NCBI GenBank assembly: GCA_947459935.1 | Contig: CANHFN010000019.1 | Location: 1 to 10,732 of the forward strand | Direction of reading: 5' to 3' | Length of the DNA stretch: 10,732 bases | Source of the DNA: Actinomycetota bacterium | Lineage (GTDB): Bacteria; Actinomycetota; Actinomycetes; Nanopelagicales; Nanopelagicaceae | In this document: positions 1-8,155 of the stretch, piece after piece | Numbering within the stretch: the stretch's first letter is position 1 | How the letters are laid out: every line of letters starts with the position of its first letter | Translations under genes and position numbers: made by a program | Notes under the pieces: model-generated | What the model saw: only the letters and a program-made list of their open reading frames with translations | Databases searched by the model: none | What the model was told of the DNA's origin: nothing

Positions 1-32
1 ACTTTAGGTTTTTACGTTGAGGGGTAAGGGTA

Positions 33-60
33 CCGATTAGAGCCCTCAGGCTCAAATCGG
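33..60 (-). terminator. Stem-loop after rne (possible terminator or processing site)
   Basis: A near-perfect inverted repeat begins 8 bases past the rne stop codon. Arms 33-44 and 49-60 pair over 12 positions with one A/A mismatch (39 with 54) around a 4-base loop (45-48). No T-run follows in the direction of rne transcription; the next bases are C-rich. It is therefore not a classical intrinsic terminator. It could be a U-less actinobacterial terminator, a 3' stabilising hairpin, an RNase processing site, or part of the leader of the next gene. That gene lies outside the window; rplU is usual here in Actinobacteria. The structure is seen directly; the function is inferred. Confidence 0.5.
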
Positions 61-68
61 GGTTGGAT

Positions 69-2231
69 TTAGGCGGTGATGATGCCTGAAGATGAGGCAC
101 GGCGGCGCTTTCGCCCACCAGCCTTAACGTCAACCTTGGGAGCTTCTGGCTCTTCTGTAGTGGCATCGTCATTGAGAGATTCATGGAACTCATGAGCCGT
201 TGCATCCTTTTCATCAGCATCTTCATGCTGAGAGGAAGGTGTATCGATCTGTGGCATTGGTGCTTTCATCTTTACCGGCTCCATATGAATATGAATACCG
301 CGTCCGCTACAAGAATCACAGGTAGTAGAGAAAGCTTCAATAAGTCCCTGACCAACACGCTTACGTGTCATCTGAACTAGACCAAGAGAAGTTACTTCCG
401 CAACCTGGTGCTTTGTGCGATCGCGACCAAGGCATTCAACGAGGCGGCGCAATACTGCCTCACGGTTTGATTCAAGAATCATATCGATGAAGTCGATGAC
501 AACAATTCCACCTAAGTCACGAAGACGTAGTTGACGTGCAATCTCTTCTGCAGCTTCGAGGTTGTTCTTGGTGACCGTCTCTTCCAGGTTTCCACCCTTA
601 CCGATGAACTTACCGGTGTTGACGTCAATAACAACCATCGCTTCTGTGCGATCTATTACAAGAGATCCGCCTGAAGGTAGGTACACCTTGCGATCAAAAG
701 CCTTTGCAAGTTGTTCTTCAACGCGGAAGTCAGCAAACAAGTCACCCGTGCCAGTATATTTTTCAATCTTTTGCGTGAGCTCTGGTGCGATGAAGCCGAG
801 ATAGTTTGTAACTTCATCCCAGGCAGTTGATCCCTGAACTGTTAACTTGCGGAAATCTTCATTGAAAATATCGCGAATAACGCGAACAGCCAAGTCTGGC
901 TCTTCATAGAGAGCAGCAGGTGGATGAAAGTTTGAATTCTGACTCTTTGCATAGATGTCATCCCATTGTGCTTTTAGACGAGCAACATCATTTGTCAGAT
1001 CTTCTTCACTCACACCTTCAGCAGCGGTACGAACAATGACGCCGGCTTCTTCTGGGATTAAGTTCTTTAAAATTGACTTCAGACGTGCGCGCTCTTCTTC
1101 AGGTAAACGCTTTGAAATACCTGACATTCCGCCACCTGGAACATAAACAACATAACGTCCTGGCAATGAAATCTGGCTTGTAAGACGTGCACCCTTTTGA
1201 CCGATTGGATCCTTAGTTACCTGCACTAATACTGGCTGGCCTGTCTTTAGAACAGTTTCAATTTTGCGTGGAGCAGACTCTGAAATACCAGCTGCATCCC
1301 AATTCACTTCACCCGCGTATAGAACTGCGTTGCGTCCTTTGCCAATGTCAACGAATGCCGCTTCCATAGAAGGTAGAACATTTTGGACACGACCCAAATA
1401 CACGTTTCCAACATATGACTGGTTGCTATTGCGATTGACATAGTGCTCAACCATCACGCCATCTTCAATAACTGCAATCTGTGTGCGGTCTGCAATTTGG
1501 CGAACCAACATTTCACGGTCAACATTTTCGCGACGTGCTAAGAATTCTCCATCAGTAATAATTGTTCCGCGTTTGCGATATGGCTCGCGATACTCACTTC
1601 GCCCACCACGATCGTTGCGGTCGTTGCGATCATTACGGTCACGACGGTTTCGGTTATTACGATCGTTGCGATCAGGTCGGGCTGGACGCTCTACGCGCTC
1701 ACGCTTTTCACGGACCTTAACAACTGTAATGACACCATCTTCTTCAATGGTCTCCCCTGGTGTTACACCTTCACCAGTTGCACGACGGCGACGACGGCGA
1801 CGGGTAGAGGTTGAACCTTCAGTTGATTCATCATCTGTTGATTCTTCACTTGAATTCTCATCATTACCATCATTAGTGCCAGCATCTGCAGCACCTGGCT
1901 TGCGGCGACCACGGCCACCACGACGGCGACGGCGATTGCGACTTGAGCGATCTTCAGAATCTGAACTTTCCGAATCAGCTGTAACAGCTGGTTTTTCTGA
2001 AACATCAGCAGCATCACTTTTTGCAGCAGCCTTCTTTCGTGGCTTGCTCTCAATGACCTCTTTTTTAGCAGCTGGCTTTTCAGGTGCTGCTTGAAAGATA
2101 GGGACTGGAATTGCTGCAGTCTTTTTACGAGTAGTTTTCTTTTCCTCAGTTACCTCAGTAACAGGGGTATCTGCTTTCGCAGATGCTTTCTTAACCGCAC
2201 GCTTGCGCGGTGTTTTAGGCTCAATCGCCAT
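69..2231 (-). CDS. rne: Ribonuclease E/G family endoribonuclease
   Basis: Endoribonuclease of the RNase E/G family (720 aa), which cuts single-stranded A/U-rich RNA and acts in mRNA decay and in rRNA and tRNA processing. Residues 1 to about 225 are low-complexity and strongly charged, with Lys/Arg/Ala stretches, seven Arg at 144-150 and an Arg-Asn-Asp run at 187-208. This extension is probably disordered and RNA- or protein-binding, as in other actinobacterial RNase E. The S1 domain starts near 272 (motif VGNVYLGRV). The DNase I-like catalytic part carries D536 (IDVNTG) and D580 (VIDFIDM), aligning with E. coli D303 and D346. The zinc-link cysteines C638 and C641 (CDSC) are intact. A charged tail of about 70 residues follows. 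The ATG start has AAAGGA upstream at 2241-2246. The gene has its own likely promoter and a structured leader after rodA. RNase G is the alternative name; the long extension favours RNase E. Confidence 0.95.
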   Translation of the reverse strand: MAIEPKTPRKRAVKKASAKADTPVTEVTEEKKTTRKKTAAIPVPIFQAAPEKPAAKKEVIESKPRKKAAAKSDAADVSEKPAVTADSESSDSEDRSSRNRRRRRGGRGRRKPGAADAGTNDGNDENSSEESTDDESTEGSTSTRRRRRRRATGEGVTPGETIEEDGVITVVKVREKRERVERPARPDRNDRNNRNRRDRNDRNDRNDRGGRSEYREPYRKRGTIITDGEFLARRENVDREMLVRQIADRTQIAVIEDGVMVEHYVNRNSNQSYVGNVYLGRVQNVLPSMEAAFVDIGKGRNAVLYAGEVNWDAAGISESAPRKIETVLKTGQPVLVQVTKDPIGQKGARLTSQISLPGRYVVYVPGGGMSGISKRLPEEERARLKSILKNLIPEEAGVIVRTAAEGVSEEDLTNDVARLKAQWDDIYAKSQNSNFHPPAALYEEPDLAVRVIRDIFNEDFRKLTVQGSTAWDEVTNYLGFIAPELTQKIEKYTGTGDLFADFRVEEQLAKAFDRKVYLPSGGSLVIDRTEAMVVIDVNTGKFIGKGGNLEETVTKNNLEAAEEIARQLRLRDLGGIVVIDFIDMILESNREAVLRRLVECLGRDRTKHQVAEVTSLGLVQMTRKRVGQGLIEAFSTTCDSCSGRGIHIHMEPVKMKAPMPQIDTPSSQHEDADEKDATAHEFHESLNDDATTEEPEAPKVDVKAGGRKRRRASSSGIITA
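1608..1673 (-). repeat. In-frame Arg-Asn-Asp coding repeat within rne
   Basis: This stretch encodes residues 187-208 of RNase E, a run built from Asp-Arg-Asn units with minor variants. At DNA level it shows degenerate 9-base units of the type GATCGTTGC / GGTCGTTGC. Such imperfect tandem units can expand or contract in frame. The protein segment is highly basic and presumably unstructured, so it likely contributes to RNA or partner binding. It is a coding repeat, not a mobile or CRISPR-like element. Confidence 0.7.
1782..1802 (-). repeat. Poly-arginine codon run in rne
   Basis: Seven consecutive arginine codons (CGT and CGC mixed) encode residues 144-150 of RNase E. They lie between an acidic Ser/Glu/Asp-rich stretch (about 119-138) and the Arg-Asn-Asp run. 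The triplet repetition makes a short low-complexity DNA tract. A second Arg cluster is encoded near residues 98-110. Arginine-rich patches of this sort bind RNA in RNase E tails of other bacteria; that role is inferred here. Confidence 0.7.
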
Positions 2232-2240
2232 GGCACCAAA

Positions 2241-2246
2241 TCCTTT
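2241..2246 (-). promoter_or_regulatory. Ribosome binding site of rne
   Basis: AAAGGA on the minus strand lies 9 bases before the ATG at 2231 and supports that start. A perfect 6-bp hairpin ends 2 bases upstream of it, so accessibility of this site may depend on leader structure. Confidence 0.6.
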
Positions 2247-2248
2247 GT

Positions 2249-2264
2249 GTCTGCTTCTGCAGAC
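2249..2264 (-). promoter_or_regulatory. Small hairpin immediately upstream of the rne ribosome binding site
   Basis: A perfect inverted repeat, GTCTGC (2259-2264 on the minus strand) and GCAGAC (2249-2254), around an AGAA loop. The 3' arm ends 2 bases before the AAAGGA ribosome binding site. A helix stacked so close to the site could tune translation initiation or present a cleavage site. RNase E genes in enterobacteria are autoregulated through hairpins in the 5' UTR. A similar role here is an inference from position only. Confidence 0.45.
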
Positions 2265-2300
2265 TGTCTTCTTAAAAAATCCTGTTGGGTTTTCCGTACC

Positions 2301-2346
2301 GTTCGCGCTGGGCTTGTTTCGCGATTGATCGCGAGCCGCGCTGAAC
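2301..2346 (-). promoter_or_regulatory. Long imperfect stem-loop near the 5' end of the rne leader
   Basis: Reading along the minus-strand RNA, four helical blocks nest inside each other: GUUC with GAAC, GCGC with GCGC, GGCU with AGCC, and the apical CGCGA with UCGCG around UCAA. They are interrupted only by single-sided bulges: one base, two bases, and five bases next to the apical helix. In total about 17-18 pairs fit in 46 bases, and it is distinctly GC-richer than its surroundings. If transcription starts just after the candidate -10 box, this hairpin sits only a few bases from the 5' end. There it could shield the mRNA from 5'-end-dependent decay, or act as a regulatory target of RNase E itself. 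Structure is seen in the sequence; function is inferred. Confidence 0.5.
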
Positions 2347-2356
2347 TAGTGGCTTA

Positions 2357-2385
2357 ATTATGGCAGAGCGGGGGCGTTTTGCCTA
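2357..2385 (-). promoter_or_regulatory. Candidate sigma-70-type promoter for rne
   Basis: On the minus strand, TAGGCA (2380-2385, four of six matches to TTGACA) is followed after exactly 17 bases by CATAAT (2357-2362, five of six matches to TATAAT). The -35 box starts directly after the rodA stop codon. Transcription would begin near 2350 and leave a leader of about 120 bases before the rne ATG. Its place in the only sizeable intergenic gap supports it. No start site has been measured, and such matches also occur by chance. Confidence 0.4.
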
Positions 2386-2386
2386 T

Positions 2387-3547
2387 TTACCCGCGTAAAC
2401 GAGCGTGAACATTCTGTAATAAGCCTATTCCGATCAAAGTGGCAAACATCGATGAGCCACCATAGGAAATAAATGGCAAAGGCACTCCGGTCATAGGCAT
2501 CAACCCCAAGGTCATTCCAATATTCTCAAAAATCTGAAAGGCAAACCAAGCTATTACACCCGTGCACACTAATCGCCCAAAGGGATCACTCGTTCGCCGA
2601 GCAATTGAAAATCCTCGCATCAATAAAATTAGATAGAGAATCAATATTGCACCACTACCCACAAATCCAAGCTCTTCTCCCGCAACTGTAAAGATAAAGT
2701 CTGTTTGTTGCTCTGGGACAAATCGACCATTCGTCTGTGGGCCATTAAACAAGCCAGTACCAAGCAATCCACCAGATCCCACAGTGATGCGCGCCTGACG
2801 CAATTGATATCCAGCACCTTGTGTGTCTGCACTTGGATCAACAAATGTTTGTAAACGATTTACCTGATACTCGCTAATAACTCCAGCTTTCACCGCAACA
2901 AATCCACCAAGGACAGCAAGTAACAACAACGCTGTTACCCAACGTGCTGGTGCACCTGAGACTGCAATGATTGTGACAACTGCAGCAGAAATAATAAGGA
3001 TTGTTCCCATGTCTGGTTGCAAAATGATCAGTAGAACCGGAATTGCCGCAATTGCAAGTGACTGCAGCACATCGGTACTTGAAGGTCCATCACTGTCGTG
3101 TGTGCGTTCTGACAAAATCATAGACATTCCAATAATGATCGAAATCTTAGCTAGCTCTGCTGGTTGAATTTGAAATCCGCCGGGCAGAGCAATCCAAGCT
3201 TTCGCACCATTTACTTCACTACCTAATCCAGGAATCAAAACAATGATTAATCCAAGAACGCCAGCACCCCATAAAAATGGTGTGTAGGCACGCAATAACC
3301 GGTAATCAATAACAGTCACGCCATATGCCAGAACTAAGCCAATTATGATGTTAATAATGTGGCGCTTTAGGTAGTACTGGCCATCTAGACCATTACGGAT
3401 ATACCAATCACGGGTTGCAGCCCACACTAGAAGAGTTCCAATGAATAGCAAGAGTCCAACAACGGCTGTTAGCACTGGATCAAAACCATGGAGTAAGGAT
3501 TGACGCTCACGCCGATATAGACGCTGGCGAGCTTGTATGTGGCTCAC
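2387..3547 (-). CDS. rodA: RodA, SEDS-family peptidoglycan glycosyltransferase
   Basis: Polytopic SEDS protein (386 aa, about ten membrane segments) that polymerises lipid II into glycan strands for cell elongation, paired with the PBP2 encoded just upstream. A cytoplasmic Arg-rich N-terminus precedes the first helix (about 24-45). Family motifs are intact: the QPAELAK segment near 128-134, QPDMGT near 177-182, and PEQQTDFIF, whose D283 should correspond to the essential catalytic Asp of RodA. The C-terminal signature from GMTLGLMPMTG to SYGGSS (344-366) is also present. The start is a GTG that overlaps the PBP2 stop codon in a GTGA junction, with AAAGGAG 8 bases upstream. Translational coupling with PBP2 fits a 1:1 complex. 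FtsW is the alternative SEDS member, but pairing with PBP2 and mreBCD argues for RodA. Confidence 0.94.
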   Translation of the reverse strand: MSHIQARQRLYRRERQSLLHGFDPVLTAVVGLLLFIGTLLVWAATRDWYIRNGLDGQYYLKRHIINIIIGLVLAYGVTVIDYRLLRAYTPFLWGAGVLGLIIVLIPGLGSEVNGAKAWIALPGGFQIQPAELAKISIIIGMSMILSERTHDSDGPSSTDVLQSLAIAAIPVLLIILQPDMGTILIISAAVVTIIAVSGAPARWVTALLLLAVLGGFVAVKAGVISEYQVNRLQTFVDPSADTQGAGYQLRQARITVGSGGLLGTGLFNGPQTNGRFVPEQQTDFIFTVAGEELGFVGSGAILILYLILLMRGFSIARRTSDPFGRLVCTGVIAWFAFQIFENIGMTLGLMPMTGVPLPFISYGGSSMFATLIGIGLLQNVHARLRG

Positions 3548-5637
3548 TTACCCGTCTCCTTTGGCTTGGTTGCAGGTGAGATCTTAGGCAATTGCATTGG
3601 TGGTTTTCCTTCAGGGAACAACGCCGCGCCAGGAACAATTTTGTTCCCTGATACTCCAAAAAGTGCTTCGTAAATCTGTCGAACACCAACACCAGATGTT
3701 GAGGCACCAAACCCACCTTGCCCAACCATCATCACAACTGCATATCGTGGATTGTTACTTGGTGCATACGATGCAAACCAAGAAGTGTCATCCTTTAAAG
3801 ATCCATCAGGATTTTTTCCAAAGACCTGGCCAGTTCCGGTCTTACCGCTAATTTCAATTGGAAATCCTGCGAATACTCCTTCACCTGTTCCGCTAACAAC
3901 TACTTCACGTAGTGATTGCTGTAAGAACTTAATTGTTGATGCTTCAACATCTAAGGTTCCCAGTTTTGCTGGGGTAAATGTCTTGACCACAGTGCCATCA
4001 GTTTTAACAACTGCCTTTGCAATACTTGCCTGCCAAATAGTTCCACCGTTTGCAATTGCCGCATACATCTGAGTTAACTTAAGCGGAGTAACAACCGTGT
4101 CACCCTGACCAATAGAAAAGTTCACTGCGTCTCCAGCGCGAATCTTGTCACCGTCCACACAGTTTTCAGCAGCTAACTGCAATAAGAAAGGAGTCTGCTG
4201 CGCCTTAGTTGCACGATCTTTATAGTTGCAATAGAAATCTTTATTCTGATCGTGCCATCTCTTTTTGTATGCGCGATCAGCAAGTCGTGAACGTGACTCT
4301 GATGGAAGATCAATTCCTACCTTTTCGGTGATATCAAAGGCTTGAGCTGCTTTGAAGAAGTAATCGTTAGGGTTTGATTTTGGTTTTAATCCGCCATCTC
4401 GAAGCCATTCATCAAAGGCAATCTGGTACCAAATGGTGTCACATGAGACAGCAATTGCTTTTTTCATGTCCATTCTTCCCTGATTTTTACTATCAAAGTT
4501 CTGAAAAGCTCTGGTACCAACCTGCACCTGGGAAGGACAGTCATATTTTGCTTTGATGTCATATCCGGCATCTGCTGCGGCAACAACTGAGACAACTTTG
4601 AAAGTAGATGCAGGTGCAAACAACCCCTGAATCGCTCGGTTAAGTGCCGGCACCGATTTCTTTTCGCTAAACAAATCTGATGCTTGCTGAACGGTTAAAC
4701 CTTTTTCCCACGAGTTAGGGTCATAGGTTGGATATGAAGCAAGAGCAAGAATTTGTCCAGTCTTAACATCCATAACAATGGCTGCTCCTGAATCAGATCT
4801 GTATCCATTTGCACGACCACGTAGAACTGCATCCTTTAGAGCTTTTTCTGTGGCAGCTTGCAAGCGAACATCCAAACTTGTTACTAGGTGATCACCTGGA
4901 ATTGGTTTTGTATTTTGGCTCTCACGTGTAATGGATTCTTTTCGATCAACAATAACTGTGCGAATACCTGGCTCACCACGAAGGAAAGAGTCGTATTGAA
5001 TTTCAAGCCCAGTTTTACCGATCGTTTCACTTCGGAAGTACTGCTTGCCGTTTGATTCTAATAAATCAGATTCCGTCAGTGGACCCACATATCCCAGGAC
5101 GTGAGCAGCATTTACGTTCAAATAACTTGGGTAATTTCTAATTGCAACCGGTTGCGCATCAACGCCTGGAAATGCATCAGAACGTTCAACGATTTGTAGT
5201 GCGATATCTGGGTCTGCAGATTTTGTAATCGGAATCGGTTGATATCTAGACCCTTGCCAACATCCAGCTTTCTTTCCCTTGGGAAGTTCACCACACAAGC
5301 GAGTGTTTTGATAAACATCTTCATACTTGAGATTTAACAAGGCCGCTAAGCGCTTCATCACGCCAACGCCTTTATCCTCTAACTTATCAATTGCAATTCG
5401 ATCAATTGTGATGGCCAAGCCTGCTTTATTCATAGCTAAAGGGACCCCGTAGCCATCAACGATTAGACCGCGTGTTGCTGGAGCAACCACATCTCGGCTT
5501 TGGATACTTAGCGCTGCTTCGCGATACTTAGGACCTGCAGCAACTTGTAGATAAAAGAGGCGTCCAAATAATGCTGTCATTAAAGAAACAATAAGTATCT
5601 GAACAACTAGTAAGGAAAGACGTGATTTGTTGTTCAT
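3544..5637 (-). CDS. mrdA: Penicillin-binding protein 2, class B elongation transpeptidase
   Basis: Membrane-anchored D,D-transpeptidase (697 aa) that cross-links new peptidoglycan as the partner of RodA. One N-terminal membrane helix (about 7-27) precedes a pedestal/dimerisation domain (about 45-230) and the transpeptidase domain (about 270-660). Active-site motifs are S344-T-F-K347 (acyl-Ser), S398-C-D400 and K599-T-G. The second motif is SxD rather than SxN, as in other PBP2 enzymes. The segment 455-505 between motifs two and three is long, as in actinobacterial PBP2. Cys pairs 115/126 and 470/493 face the outside and could form disulfides. A Pro/Lys-rich tail ends the protein. The ATG overlaps the mreD stop (ATGA) and has no clear ribosome binding site, so it probably relies on coupling. 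Its stop overlaps the rodA start. Confidence 0.95.
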   Translation of the reverse strand: MNNKSRLSLLVVQILIVSLMTALFGRLFYLQVAAGPKYREAALSIQSRDVVAPATRGLIVDGYGVPLAMNKAGLAITIDRIAIDKLEDKGVGVMKRLAALLNLKYEDVYQNTRLCGELPKGKKAGCWQGSRYQPIPITKSADPDIALQIVERSDAFPGVDAQPVAIRNYPSYLNVNAAHVLGYVGPLTESDLLESNGKQYFRSETIGKTGLEIQYDSFLRGEPGIRTVIVDRKESITRESQNTKPIPGDHLVTSLDVRLQAATEKALKDAVLRGRANGYRSDSGAAIVMDVKTGQILALASYPTYDPNSWEKGLTVQQASDLFSEKKSVPALNRAIQGLFAPASTFKVVSVVAAADAGYDIKAKYDCPSQVQVGTRAFQNFDSKNQGRMDMKKAIAVSCDTIWYQIAFDEWLRDGGLKPKSNPNDYFFKAAQAFDITEKVGIDLPSESRSRLADRAYKKRWHDQNKDFYCNYKDRATKAQQTPFLLQLAAENCVDGDKIRAGDAVNFSIGQGDTVVTPLKLTQMYAAIANGGTIWQASIAKAVVKTDGTVVKTFTPAKLGTLDVEASTIKFLQQSLREVVVSGTGEGVFAGFPIEISGKTGTGQVFGKNPDGSLKDDTSWFASYAPSNNPRYAVVMMVGQGGFGASTSGVGVRQIYEALFGVSGNKIVPGAALFPEGKPPMQLPKISPATKPKETGK
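3556..3562 (-). promoter_or_regulatory. Ribosome binding site deciding the GTG start of rodA
   Basis: AAAGGAG on the minus strand lies inside the last codons of the PBP2 gene, 8 bases before the rodA GTG at 3547. It is one of the best Shine-Dalgarno matches in the window. It supports GTG as the start in place of an internal ATG. Confidence 0.65.
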
Positions 5638-6155
5638 AGTGCTGACCGCGAATCAAAGATCATGGCGTGTAGTCGAGTAAATACAGGGAGCAGAAGTGGA
5701 GAAATCAGAAGTGCCCAAATGCTCATTCCCGATAAGGTGATAAGAACCTGAACAAATGAACCTGATGAAACACCAAGAAGTGCACCAATCACCAAATAAG
5801 CAATTTCGACTAAGAGATTTGCGATGACTACAAAGAAGATAATTCCTATGGCATTTGCCTGAACGTTGTCGTCACCAAAACCAATGTAGGAAATTGAATA
5901 GCCGGCAAGCAACAAAATCAGAGTCCACTGACCAAATGGACCAGCAGCGCTCTGGGATAAATCCATTAAGAATCCAGCTGCGAAACCAATGACGGCTGCA
6001 ACTTCTGTTTCACTCAAGACTGCCCAGGTCAATGCAAAAATCATCAATATGGAAAAGCCACCGCCAGGTAAGCGAAACTGAGAGACAACCGACTCCTGAA
6101 TCACAAAAACCATCAAGAGGATGGAGGTGGCCACTGATATTTGACGGATGGACAT
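5634..6155 (-). CDS. mreD: Rod shape-determining protein MreD
   Basis: Small, very hydrophobic membrane protein (173 aa) with five or six predicted helices (about 6-20, 34-48, 52-68, 76-91, 101-128, 136-158). This is the usual size and layout of MreD. The GFLMDLSQSAAGPFGQ segment (61-76) with its Asp in a membrane helix resembles the conserved MreD core. MreD works with MreC in the elongasome and influences PBP2-RodA activity. Sequence conservation in this family is weak, so the call rests mainly on its place between mreC and PBP2. The ATG follows the mreC stop by 5 bases with no strong ribosome binding site. The TGA stop overlaps the PBP2 ATG. Confidence 0.9.
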   Translation of the reverse strand: MSIRQISVATSILLMVFVIQESVVSQFRLPGGGFSILMIFALTWAVLSETEVAAVIGFAAGFLMDLSQSAAGPFGQWTLILLLAGYSISYIGFGDDNVQANAIGIIFFVVIANLLVEIAYLVIGALLGVSSGSFVQVLITLSGMSIWALLISPLLLPVFTRLHAMIFDSRSAL

Positions 6156-6160
6156 GGCGT

Positions 6161-7078
6161 TTACTCAGTAGGTGATGGTGATGGAGTTACAAAAACCGTC
6201 ACAGTCGGAATTGGTGTAACACTTGGCTTGACTGGAACTAGTGCATCTCCTGGGTTTGAACGAGAAGCACTGATAACAATTGCAACCACACCTAGTGTGG
6301 AAAAATTTGTGTAGTAACGAATAGTTGCAGTCTGGGCAATTGCCCCCGCTGAATTATCAACACTTGTCACATAACCCAATGGAACACCCGGAACAAAGGG
6401 GCGATTGGCGATACTGCCGCGAGAAAGCAAAATGTCGCCTACTTTAACGTTTGTCGAATTATCCAATAACTGCAGGCTCGCAGACTGGGTTCCACGTCCT
6501 GTAAGAATTCCTATCTGCTGCGTGCCTGCAATTCTTGCACCAATCCTAAAACTTGGATCACTTGCCAATTGAATTAGTGCTGAGTTTGGATAGACATCTT
6601 TCACAACACCGGCAATTCCATATTGAGATAAGACGGTCATATTCTTTTTAATGCCAGCATTACTTCCAATATCGATCGTTACTGTTTGCGAGAAGGATTG
6701 ACTTGAGCCATGACTAATTACTCTGGCGTTAACAATCTTGTATCCAGCCGTTCCAGCTAAATCCAAAATATCTTTAAGCTGCTCTAGTTGTGCATCGGCA
6801 TTTTTACGATTTATCAGTTCGGACGTTAACTTCGCATTCTCTGCTTCAAGTTTCTCAATTTGATTACGGGTTCGGCCTAAATGAGTAACATCTGAAAAGA
6901 AGTTCTTTACCGGCGTTAATACAGTGCTACCTGCTCGCTGAAAGGGTGACAAAACGGTCTGTGTACCTTGCTTGAAGCCGTCAATCACCTTTACGCCGCG
7001 CAGGTCCAGAGTTATCAGGAACAAGGAAGTGACAATCAAAGTCACCAATAACAACCGTGCGCGTCCTCCGTTACGCAT
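6161..7078 (-). CDS. mreC: Rod shape-determining protein MreC
   Basis: Bitopic elongasome protein (305 aa): a short basic cytoplasmic N-terminus, one membrane helix (about 8-25), an extracytoplasmic coiled coil (about 68-106, rich in Glu/Leu/Lys), then the two beta-barrel domains (about 110-272). MreC dimerises through the coiled coil and binds and activates PBP2, linking it to MreB filaments. The last 30 residues form an extracytoplasmic tail rich in Pro, Thr, Ser and Val (from about 275), outside the conserved fold and probably unstructured. The ATG is preceded by AAGG at 7089-7092, which overlaps the mreB stop codon, 10 bases from the start. It sits in the standard mreB-mreC-mreD order. 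Confidence 0.94.
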   Translation of the reverse strand: MRNGGRARLLLVTLIVTSLFLITLDLRGVKVIDGFKQGTQTVLSPFQRAGSTVLTPVKNFFSDVTHLGRTRNQIEKLEAENAKLTSELINRKNADAQLEQLKDILDLAGTAGYKIVNARVISHGSSQSFSQTVTIDIGSNAGIKKNMTVLSQYGIAGVVKDVYPNSALIQLASDPSFRIGARIAGTQQIGILTGRGTQSASLQLLDNSTNVKVGDILLSRGSIANRPFVPGVPLGYVTSVDNSAGAIAQTATIRYYTNFSTLGVVAIVISASRSNPGDALVPVKPSVTPIPTVTVFVTPSPSPTE

Positions 7079-7090
7079 TTACGAAAGACC

Positions 7091-8155
<1,065 letters not shown>

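Noticed and set aside
1483..2094. A 203-residue plus-strand reading frame opposite the start of rne
   Set aside because: It is rich in Arg, Ser and Leu and arises from the low-complexity charged codons of RNase E read on the other strand. It resembles no family and has no supporting start context.
2274..2293. AAAA/TTTT stem with a C-rich/G-rich centre followed by a T-run in the rne leader (minus strand), possible attenuator
   Set aside because: Only two G-C pairs plus a mismatch and four A-U pairs; too weak to call a terminator by eye. Worth including in a folding run of the whole leader.
3752..4072. Plus-strand reading frames inside the PBP2 gene
   Set aside because: They are shadows of a well-conserved minus-strand gene with all catalytic motifs and show no protein family character of their own.
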